Shown: in pieces, positions 1 to 5,758 of the stretch
Numbering within the stretch: position 1 is the stretch's first letter
Layout of the letters: the number at the start of each line of letters is the position of its first letter
Source of the DNA: an uncultured Eubacterium sp.
GTDB taxonomy: Bacteria > Bacillota > Clostridia > Peptostreptococcales > Anaerovoracaceae
Length of the DNA stretch: 12,014 bases
Assembly: GCA_937966095.1 (NCBI GenBank)
Contig: CALCKF010000052.1
Coordinates: 1-12,014 of the forward strand
Reading direction: 5' to 3'
Position numbers and translations under genes: made by a program
The notes under the pieces: model-generated
Seen by the model: the letters and a program-made list of their open reading frames with translations, nothing else
The model's database searches: none
Told to the model about the DNA's origin: nothing

Positions 1-734
1 ATACCGGCATAGTTTGCAGCAAGGCAGAAATCTTTGAGAAGATCTTTTCTGTTTTCAGCTGTATTGCCGCCTGCGGCTATTATCTTCTTATATCCGTTCA
101 TGATCATATCAATTGCCTTTACAGAATACATCTCTGTGAAAGGAGAAGCCTTAGGCGAAAGGAATGATTCTGCCGCATGTATGAGAGCATCTACTGATGA
201 AGTAGCAAATACCTTATCAGGCAGTCCCTGAAGTGATTCAGGGATAAGTACTGCTATATCAGCGTAAGTTTCTTCATCGGCTATACCTTTCTTCAGATTG
301 AGAGAAGGTATCGAAGCTACTGCTACATTCGTCACTTCCGAGCCTGTTCCGCATGTAGTAGGCACAACTATCAGTTTTTTGATTCTCTTTGGAGCAACCT
401 TGCCTGTATAGAGATCCGCAACTTTATCAGGAATCTCGCATGCAAGGACTTTACAGCAGTCAACGATAGTTCCGCCGCCGAAAGCGATGATTCTGTCATA
501 CTCATATTTATCCATTTCGGTCTTCATGGCATCCATCATCTCATCAGTAGGCTCGCCTGCACCGTATTTTTCCTGATATATTACAGGCATATCGATACCA
601 AGCGGTTTAACGTACGGATCATACATCCACTGATTAGTTACTAAAATGTCACCTTTTCCCAGCTTGAATTCATCATTGAACTCTTTAAAAGTATCGAAAT
701 AATGAATTGTAGGGACTACTCTTAATGCTTGCAT
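1..734 (-). CDS. 4hbD: 4-hydroxybutyrate dehydrogenase, iron-containing alcohol dehydrogenase family (3' part cut by window edge)
   Basis: Reversibly reduces succinic semialdehyde to 4-hydroxybutyrate with NAD(P)H in the cytoplasm. The first 244 residues are visible; the C-terminal part lies beyond position 1. Family marks of iron-dependent alcohol dehydrogenases: the dinucleotide-binding GGGTIVD at residues 86-92, the TTCGTGSEVTN segment typical of this family, and a later SVDALIHAAESF stretch whose Asp and His are the expected first metal ligands. The remaining metal-binding histidines would be outside the window. The ATG at 734 is preceded by AGAGG with a 7-base gap. It is the last visible gene of the abf operon, 53 bases after abfT. 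The substrate is assigned from that context and from resemblance to clostridial 4-hydroxybutyrate dehydrogenases; family membership is certain, exact substrate slightly less so. Confidence 0.88.
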   Translation of the reverse strand, partial: MQALRVVPTIHYFDTFKEFNDEFKLGKGDILVTNQWMYDPYVKPLGIDMPVIYQEKYGAGEPTDEMMDAMKTEMDKYEYDRIIAFGGGTIVDCCKVLACEIPDKVADLYTGKVAPKRIKKLIVVPTTCGTGSEVTNVAVASIPSLNLKKGIADEETYADIAVLIPESLQGLPDKVFATSSVDALIHAAESFLSPKASPFTEMYSVKAIDMIMNGYKKIIAAGGNTAENRKDLLKDFCLAANYAG

Positions 735-787
735 AATTTTACCTCTTTTCTACCTTACTTAACTATAACGGTTCACTTTTATGTGAA

Positions 788-2104
788 TTAAAATTCTGCA
801 TTGAATCTTTCTTTGAACTGAGCCTTAAGTTCTTCTCTGAAATCAGGATGAGCTATATTGATAAGCTGTCTTGCTCTGTCTTTCAGGTTTACACCCTTGA
901 GCTTTGCGATACCGTACTCGGTCACCACATAGTCCGCATCGTTTCTAGATGTAGTTACTGCAGCTCCATGATCTATGTAAGGAACGACTTTGGATACCTT
1001 TGTGCCGTCTTTCATAACCGTTACCGAAGGCATTGCTATTATAGCTATTCCCTTTCCGTCATGAGACATCCCTGCGCCTCTTACGAAGTCTACCTGTCCG
1101 CCTACACCTGAAATCTGCTTTGTCCCTATACAGTCCGAAACTATCTGTCCCATAAAATCAACCTGTACACAGGCATTTATGCAGACAAGGTTCTTTAACT
1201 TTGCAACAACTTCAGGATGATTTACATAGTCTACAGTCCTCAATTCCACCATAGGGTTCTTGTCACAGAAATCATACAGCCTCTTGGTTCCCATAAGGAA
1301 TGTAACAACCATTTTTCCTTCATCTATACCCTTCTGAGAACAGTCGATAGCTCCTTTTTCAAAAAGATCGACAACACCGTCTGCGATCATTTCCGAATGT
1401 ATACCAAGATGTTTTTTGTTGCCGAGCTGTGCCAGAACAGCATCAGGTATAGCCCCTATGCCGAGCTGCAAGGTAGCTCCATCCTCGATAAGAGATGCAC
1501 AGTTCTTTCCTATAGCTTCTTCTACAGGACCGATCTTTGCAGGCTTGCTCTCAAACAGCGGATGAGAATTCTCAACGAAAGCATCTATCTCGCTTACATG
1601 AACAAAAGTATCTCCAAAGACTACAGGAACCTGATCATTGACTTCTGCTATAACAGCTCTTGCTGATTTTATAGCCTGCATAGTATAGTCAGACGATACA
1701 CCGATATTACAGTATCCATGCTCATCCGGAGTTGATACTGTTACCATCATTACATCTACATGCAGCTTATCCTGTCTGATAAGTTTAGGTATCTCATGGA
1801 AAAATACAGGTATGAAATCACCATACCCTTCCGATATAGATTTTCTTGTAGAAGGGCTTGTAAACCATCCCTCATATCTGAATACATCACTGTTTTCCGG
1901 CTTTGAATATTCACCCTTACCAAGTGTTACCATGTGTGACACTGTGATATCTTTATACAGATGCTTGTTTGCGACCATTGCATCAACCACAGCCACAGGT
2001 TCGGCAACCGCATGGGCAAAAACCACTTTATCACCGGATTTTATAAGCTTGACAGCTTCATCGGCAGACATTTTTCTGTCTTCATAAATTTTTTTCCAAT
2101 CCAT
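788..2104 (-). CDS. abfT: 4-hydroxybutyrate CoA-transferase
   Basis: Transfers CoA from acetyl-CoA (or butyryl-CoA) to 4-hydroxybutyrate, giving 4-hydroxybutyryl-CoA for the dehydratase. The protein is 438 residues, the length I recall for Clostridium aminobutyricum AbfT, and begins with the same MDWKKIYEDR. The catalytic glutamate that forms the glutamyl-CoA thioester is Glu238 within GIHSEM, the same number as in the characterised enzyme. A glycine-rich GVGGQVDFVRGA segment of the CoA-binding half and a C-terminal ARQLINIAHPDFR follow, as in the acetyl-CoA hydrolase/transferase family. The start is well supported by a strong GGAGGAG site 9 bases before ATG. It lies 24 bases after the small cysteine-motif gene and before the dehydrogenase gene. 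No odd features were seen. Confidence 0.96.
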   Translation of the reverse strand: MDWKKIYEDRKMSADEAVKLIKSGDKVVFAHAVAEPVAVVDAMVANKHLYKDITVSHMVTLGKGEYSKPENSDVFRYEGWFTSPSTRKSISEGYGDFIPVFFHEIPKLIRQDKLHVDVMMVTVSTPDEHGYCNIGVSSDYTMQAIKSARAVIAEVNDQVPVVFGDTFVHVSEIDAFVENSHPLFESKPAKIGPVEEAIGKNCASLIEDGATLQLGIGAIPDAVLAQLGNKKHLGIHSEMIADGVVDLFEKGAIDCSQKGIDEGKMVVTFLMGTKRLYDFCDKNPMVELRTVDYVNHPEVVAKLKNLVCINACVQVDFMGQIVSDCIGTKQISGVGGQVDFVRGAGMSHDGKGIAIIAMPSVTVMKDGTKVSKVVPYIDHGAAVTTSRNDADYVVTEYGIAKLKGVNLKDRARQLINIAHPDFREELKAQFKERFNAEF

Positions 2105-2128
2105 AACCTATCACTCCTCCATCATAAG

Positions 2129-2389
2129 CTATTTTCCAATAAGTTCTTTTTTTATTCTTTCCAACTGGTTTTGATCCCAGATTTTATACGTATTTCCCGT
2201 CACATTGAAATGGTCGTACGATGCGCAGCAGCTGGGGCATCCGCCTATTATCAAAAGACTGTCATAAACTTCTCCTTCAACGGCATTGACAAAATCAACA
2301 CCGTCAACATCCTTTTCGATTTCCTTGAGCACTTTGCCCCTGTCGAAGCGGGGATTACATCCTCCGCAAAATCTAACTCCGCATTTCAT
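2129..2389 (-). CDS. Small cysteine-motif protein of unknown function between abfD and abfT
   Basis: Encodes 86 residues starting MKCGVRFCGGCNPRFDRG. Cysteines sit at 3, 8, 11, 51, 54 and 55: an N-terminal CxxC in CGGCNPRFDR and a second cluster in IIGGCPSCCASY. The spacing resembles small thioredoxin-like [2Fe-2S] proteins, and I recall similar CGGCNPR-type proteins in other clostridial fermentation clusters, but no function I can name. The frame stays open upstream to 2500, but the ATG at 2389 is chosen because a GAGAGGTG site sits just before it and the upstream part covers a terminator-like hairpin. Placement between an oxygen-sensitive radical-type dehydratase and its partner transferase suggests a redox, Fe-S or activating role; that is inference only. 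Confidence 0.82.
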   Translation of the reverse strand: MKCGVRFCGGCNPRFDRGKVLKEIEKDVDGVDFVNAVEGEVYDSLLIIGGCPSCCASYDHFNVTGNTYKIWDQNQLERIKKELIGK

Positions 2390-2439
2390 AAACACCTCTC
2401 GATTTATATCCGTAGCAAAACTGGAAGTAAATTTGAAAA

Positions 2440-2468
2440 GAGGCCGCTTTGTAGCCCAAAGCGGCCTC
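2440..2468 (-). terminator. Terminator-like hairpin between abfD and the small cysteine-motif gene
   Basis: Read on the minus strand, an 11-bp perfect stem (GAGGCCGCTTT with AAAGCGGCCTC, 7-base loop) is followed at once by TTTTC. Outer CTGGAA/TTCCAG arms can lengthen it imperfectly. It lies 40 bases after the abfD stop and before the next gene, which has its own ribosome site. It most likely acts as a partial terminator or a 3' stabiliser for abfD mRNA. The short T run argues against complete termination. Confidence 0.6.
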
Positions 2469-2507
2469 AAATTTCCAGTATTACCAACTGTTATATCCAA
2501 GACTTGG

Positions 2508-3980
2508 CTATTTGATTCCAGCGATAGCCTTAGCCAATTCTTTCTTTGCTGCCAGATTGCCCTGTCTTGAAATCATGATTCTCTGAGCCTGAGGAGATCC
2601 TGCGCCGTGCAGTGATTCTGTTCTGTAACCTACAGCGGAAGATCCCAGACATATGTTTTCTATGAATCTGAGTATTCTCATTCTTTCTTCCGTAGTGCAT
2701 GAAGGTGCAGCTGCGAAATACTTGTTGCAGATCTCACCGATAGTCTCGCCGTTTCTTCCAACCTTTACATCTGATTTGAAATCCTTTTCAGACGGCATAG
2801 TTACCATAAGACCTCCGGCAATATCCTCTGCCAGTCTTGTGATATCATAAGGGAATCTTGTTACATTCTGTTTACATACGTTGGCCAGCAGCAGATCGAT
2901 TTCATAGTTTCCTGCCTGAGTAGGATGACCTTCTGCAGAGCAAGCGATACCGCAGCAGTACAGAGTCTCATTCAGGTGGATCATTTCAATCAGCTTATCC
3001 TTGATATGGGAAGCTTTCTGAGCGCCATTATATTCAGCAGCCAGTGCAGCAGCTCCGATCAGGACATCGCCCACGCCTACTTTGCATCCGCCGTATGACT
3101 GTCTGTGGTATCCTGCAAATCTTTCTACCATCATTCCTGCAAAATCATATTCCCCAGCAAGGAATACATACTCATTAGGAATAAATACGTTGTCGAATAC
3201 TACGAGAGCTTCCTGTCCGCCGAACTGCTTGTTACCCAGGTCAACGTCTGCCCCTTCTTCAAGTTTTCTTGTGTCACATGACTGTCTTCCGTAGATCATG
3301 TACATACCTTCGGCATCTGTAGGACATGCGAATGCTACAGCATAGTCCTTGTCAGCTTCTCTCATTGCCTGTGTAGGCATAACGATATGCCAGTGTGAGT
3401 TTATAGTACCTGTCTGATGAGCCTTAGCTCCGCTTACTACGATACCGTCTTCTCTTCTTTCAACGATATGTACGAACAGGTCAGGGTCTCTCTGAGCACT
3501 TGGAGCAAGCCCTCTGTCTCCCTTAGGGTCAGTCATTGCACCGTCTACAACATAGTCGTTTTTCTGTACCATTTCAAGGAACTTCTTGAAGTTTTCATGG
3601 TAGTTTGTTCCGTATTTCTTATCTGTTTCATATGTCGTTGAGAATACAGCATTGAAAGCATCCATACCTACGCATCTCTGGAAGCATGAAGCAGTCTTCT
3701 GTCCGCAGAGTCTCAACATTTTAACTTTTTTCTTCAGGTCTTCAGCATCCTGATGAAGATGTGTGAATCTGTTTATAGTTTCGCCCGTAAGACTTGATTT
3801 GGCAGTCATAAGATCAGCATACTCAGGATCATTGGCAAGATCATAAGTAACTGCCACGCAGTTGATGGAAGGCCTGATGATCGGATGGTCTACCCAATCC
3901 TTTACTTCCTCACCAAACATGTAAACTCTAGTTTTCATTTTTCTCAAGCTTTCAATATACTGTGCTCCTGTCATTAACAT
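2508..3980 (-). CDS. abfD: 4-hydroxybutyryl-CoA dehydratase / vinylacetyl-CoA delta-isomerase
   Basis: Dehydrates 4-hydroxybutyryl-CoA to crotonyl-CoA through a ketyl-radical route using FAD and a [4Fe-4S] cluster, and isomerises vinylacetyl-CoA. It works as a cytoplasmic homotetramer and is oxygen sensitive in the characterised enzyme. The protein is 490 residues, the length recalled for the C. aminobutyricum enzyme. The cluster ligands Cys99 and Cys103 (CFQRC), His292 and Cys299 (YHRQSYGGCK) are all present at the published numbers. So are the active-site residues Thr190, Glu257, Tyr296, Lys300 and Glu455. Start MLMTGAQYIE at 3980 has an AAGGAG site 10 bases upstream. The gene follows the NifU-like gene by 88 bases. 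All visible catalytic residues are intact, so it should be active. Confidence 0.97.
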   Translation of the reverse strand: MLMTGAQYIESLRKMKTRVYMFGEEVKDWVDHPIIRPSINCVAVTYDLANDPEYADLMTAKSSLTGETINRFTHLHQDAEDLKKKVKMLRLCGQKTASCFQRCVGMDAFNAVFSTTYETDKKYGTNYHENFKKFLEMVQKNDYVVDGAMTDPKGDRGLAPSAQRDPDLFVHIVERREDGIVVSGAKAHQTGTINSHWHIVMPTQAMREADKDYAVAFACPTDAEGMYMIYGRQSCDTRKLEEGADVDLGNKQFGGQEALVVFDNVFIPNEYVFLAGEYDFAGMMVERFAGYHRQSYGGCKVGVGDVLIGAAALAAEYNGAQKASHIKDKLIEMIHLNETLYCCGIACSAEGHPTQAGNYEIDLLLANVCKQNVTRFPYDITRLAEDIAGGLMVTMPSEKDFKSDVKVGRNGETIGEICNKYFAAAPSCTTEERMRILRFIENICLGSSAVGYRTESLHGAGSPQAQRIMISRQGNLAAKKELAKAIAGIK

Positions 3981-4011
3981 ATTAAAACCACTCCTTTGTT
4001 ATATTTAACTC

Positions 4012-4037
4012 CTCATAACGCTTGATTGCGCAATGAG
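4012..4037 (-). other. Imperfect hairpin in the leader just upstream of abfD
   Basis: In the 88-base gap between the NifU-like gene and abfD, CTCATTGCGC and GCGTTATGAG face each other across a 6-base AATCAA loop. They give ten positions with one T-T mismatch and one G-T wobble. No T run follows, so it is not a terminator. It ends 14 bases before the abfD ribosome-binding site and could protect or process the abfD message. This is a weak call. Confidence 0.35.
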
Positions 4038-4068
4038 AAATCACAAACTGTTTTAAAGACACAGGCCG

Positions 4069-4350
4069 TCATCGATTTTCTTTTTTTAAAATCTTTCTTG
4101 CCATTTCCAAAAGGTCCTCACTTACGGAATTATCGAGAATCACATCTTTTACACCCTCTATATTGTCCATTACGATGCTTTTTACAACATCTTCTATCGT
4201 CGACTGAGCCGACGGACATGATGCGCATGCACCTGTAAGCCGTACTATAGCGACACCGTCCTCAAAGCCTGTAAGGACTGCCCCTCCATAATGAGCCGAC
4301 AATACAGGGTCAACTTTTTCTTTTAAAACTTTTTTGATCTGTTCTTCCAT
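4069..4350 (-). CDS. NifU C-terminal-domain (Nfu-type) Fe-S cluster protein
   Basis: A 93-residue stand-alone NifU-like domain. Such proteins hold a labile [4Fe-4S] cluster between two subunits through a CxxC pair and pass it to target enzymes. Here the pair is Cys42 and Cys45 in GACASCPSAQSTIEDVV, the typical family motif, preceded by an N-terminal helix and the VDPVLSAHYGGAV stretch that matches the usual DxxRPxLxxHGG-like region. There is no N-terminal IscU or A-type domain. The ATG at 4350 has a GAGGT site 5 bases upstream. It is the first gene after a near-consensus promoter and leads into abfD, whose product needs a [4Fe-4S] cluster. A dedicated maturation role is plausible, but general Fe-S work cannot be excluded. 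Confidence 0.9.
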   Translation of the reverse strand: MEEQIKKVLKEKVDPVLSAHYGGAVLTGFEDGVAIVRLTGACASCPSAQSTIEDVVKSIVMDNIEGVKDVILDNSVSEDLLEMARKILKKENR

Positions 4351-4381
4351 AGCTATACCTCGTTATTTTGTCTACAATGCT

Positions 4382-4410
4382 ATTATATATCTTGCCTTAA
4401 TCTTTTTCAA
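4382..4410 (-). promoter_or_regulatory. Sigma-A-type promoter for the nfu-abfD-abfT-4hbD operon
   Basis: On the minus strand TTGAAA (4410-4405) and a perfect TATAAT (4387-4382) are separated by exactly 17 bases. The expected transcription start is about 25 bases ahead of the NifU-like ATG at 4350. The short leader leaves no room for a riboswitch. The element overlaps the plus-strand promoter at 4392-4421. Confidence 0.8.
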
Positions 4411-4421
4411 GAGGTTATAAT
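4392..4421 (+). promoter_or_regulatory. Sigma-A-type promoter for thiamine pyrophosphokinase
   Basis: TTGCCT (4392-4397) and a perfect TATAAT (4416-4421) are 18 bases apart. They lie about 35 bases ahead of the kinase start, with no space for a TPP riboswitch. The spacer contains the -35 box of the opposing promoter, so polymerase probably cannot sit on both at once. Confidence 0.65.
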
Positions 4422-4458
4422 TATCAATAATTACAAAAACGAAAGGTAATTTTTGCAA

Positions 4459-5097
4459 ATGAACAGAGCAATAATAATCACTTCATATATTGAAGGAAAA
4501 ATCGATATGAAAAAGTTCATTAATTCTGAAGATTATGTTATTTGTACCGATGGCGGCTACGACATAGCAGCAGAAAACAATATCCGCCCTGATATGCTTT
4601 TGGGTGATTTTGATTCAATAAAATGCGAAATACCTGCAGATATTGAAATCAAAAGATTCAAACCGGAAAAAGACTATACTGATCTTGATCTGGCAATAAA
4701 AACAGCATTGGAAATGAAATTTTCCGATCTTGTTATACTGGGAGGTATCGGAGGGCGTCTGGACCATACAGTTGCAAATCTGCAACTGATTTCCTGCTAT
4801 TCATCCTCATTCGATACTCTCGTAATGCTGGATGGCTGTAATAAATGCTTTATATTGGACTCAAAAAAAGACAACAAGATAGTTGTTCAAAAAGAAAAAA
4901 ATAGTTACTTTTCGGTGTTTTCTCTTTCGGAAAAAACAACTGGAGTATCTATAAACGGTGCGAAATATCAACTGCATGATCATACACTTACCAGGACTTT
5001 CCCTCTCGGTGTCAGTAATGAATTTACAGAAAAAAATACCGTAATTTCAATAAAAGACGGTACTTTGCTCCTGATAATATCGAAAATGGACCGCTAA
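4459..5097 (+). CDS. thiN: Thiamine pyrophosphokinase (thiamine diphosphokinase)
   Basis: Transfers pyrophosphate from ATP to thiamine to make thiamine diphosphate in the cytoplasm. Recognised by the family motifs CTDGGYDIA near residue 31, RPDMLLGDFDSI near 44, DYTDLDLAIKTAL near 73 and GGIGGRLDHTVANLQL near 96. A beta-rich C-terminal substrate-binding domain follows. Length is about 212 residues, normal for the family. Two starts are possible: TTG at 4453, 6 bases after the AAAGG site, and ATG at 4459, 12 bases after it; I prefer the ATG but spacing favours TTG. The gene is visibly richer in A and T (runs of AAA codons) than its neighbours. It converges on the thiamine transporter gene, and the two stop codons overlap. 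Confidence 0.93.
   Translation: MNRAIIITSYIEGKIDMKKFINSEDYVICTDGGYDIAAENNIRPDMLLGDFDSIKCEIPADIEIKRFKPEKDYTDLDLAIKTALEMKFSDLVILGGIGGRLDHTVANLQLISCYSSSFDTLVMLDGCNKCFILDSKKDNKIVVQKEKNSYFSVFSLSEKTTGVSINGAKYQLHDHTLTRTFPLGVSNEFTEKNTVISIKDGTLLLIISKMDR
5030..5062 (-). terminator. Rho-independent terminator of the lepA-hemW-glpK-thiT transcript, inside thiN
   Basis: Read on the minus strand, TACCGT pairs with ACGGTA and is followed immediately by seven T residues. Inside the 14-base loop TTTT and GAAA can extend the stem. It begins 32 bases after the thiT stop codon, where a terminator is expected, yet lies antisense within the last codons of the kinase gene. On the plus strand the T run is absent, so it should act in one direction only. 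The six-pair core is modest. Confidence 0.55.
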
Positions 5098-5726
5098 TTG
5101 CCCAGACTTCTTTTGAGTCTTTCAAAACTACCCTTTACCTGAGGCACACATAGAAGCGCAACAGTTATAGCTCCTTCCACTGATATATATGTGAAATTAT
5201 ACCATATGGACCATGTTATGGCGTTGAATCCATCAGGTGCATATTCTCCGAAAAAGATTATTCCTGAAAGCACTGCACATATATATCTGCATATTATGCC
5301 GAATATATATCCCTTAACAAGTCCGTTCTTACGTGAAGCAAACACGCCTCCGAAAGCCAGCGCACCGAAAGCTAGCGGATAGTCCAGCAAAAGCTGTACA
5401 GGATGTATTACATAAGGATTGAATATGAGATTGATGAGCCCTACGCACATTCCGGCCATCAGACCCTTACGCACACCAAAGAAATAAGCGCACAGCACAA
5501 TGGGCACCATTGAAAAAACTGTTATGCTCCCTCCCTGCGGCATCCTGAATAGAACAAGCTGGTTCAGTATCACCGAAAGAGCCACCAGCAGCGCGGATAT
5601 CGCAAGACTTCTGGTATCTGCCGGTTTCCCTTTGCCTGAATACAATATCGCTCCGAACAGCACAAGTATAACGGCCACAACTGTTATCTGACCGCCGGCA
5701 GAATCAAAAAAATCCTGTAGATTCAT
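5094..5726 (-). CDS. thiT: Thiamine transporter ThiT (membrane S-component)
   Basis: Substrate-binding membrane subunit that captures thiamine; in related Firmicutes ThiT works with the shared ECF energising module, which is not in this window. The 210-residue protein is very hydrophobic with about six membrane segments after residue 37. Family motifs are QGGSITVFSMVPIV at 64-77, NPYVIHPVQLLLDYPLAFGA at 103-122, SGIIFFGEYAP at 154-164 and WYNFTYISVEG at 175-185. These carry the aromatic and acidic residues that bind thiamine. An extra hydrophobic stretch at residues 13-30 precedes the usual start of the family. ATG 5726 has GGAGG 9 bases upstream; a nearer ATG at 5731 stops after two codons. 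It follows glpK by 32 bases and faces the thiamine kinase gene. Confidence 0.93.
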   Translation of the reverse strand: MNLQDFFDSAGGQITVVAVILVLFGAILYSGKGKPADTRSLAISALLVALSVILNQLVLFRMPQGGSITVFSMVPIVLCAYFFGVRKGLMAGMCVGLINLIFNPYVIHPVQLLLDYPLAFGALAFGGVFASRKNGLVKGYIFGIICRYICAVLSGIIFFGEYAPDGFNAITWSIWYNFTYISVEGAITVALLCVPQVKGSFERLKRSLGN

Positions 5727-5758
5727 ATCATGTTTCCTCCATCATCGAGATATTTTTC

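Noticed and set aside
772..787. TTCAC/GTGAA hairpin between abfT and the dehydrogenase gene
   Set aside because: Only five pairs, no T run on the transcribed side; it could arise by chance in this AT-rich spacer.
2390..2500. N-terminal extension of the small cysteine-motif protein from a TTG at 2500
   Set aside because: The extension reads through the terminator-like hairpin and its TTG lacks a ribosome site, whereas the ATG at 2389 has a good one and gives the natural cysteine-motif N-terminus.
1217..2515. Long plus-strand open frames opposite abfT and the small cysteine-motif gene (for example 1217-1666 and 1961-2515)
   Set aside because: They lie antisense to genes with clear family matches and catalytic residues, have no convincing ribosome sites and give low-complexity, cysteine/tyrosine-rich products typical of reverse-complement reading.
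5104..5120. AGACTT/GAGTCT hairpin just after thiN as its terminator
   Set aside because: Only six pairs including a wobble, followed by a very short T run; too weak to call, and it lies in thiT codons.
5727..5758. TPP riboswitch in front of thiT
   Set aside because: The spacer to glpK is 32 bases, holds only the ribosome site, and is too short for the aptamer.
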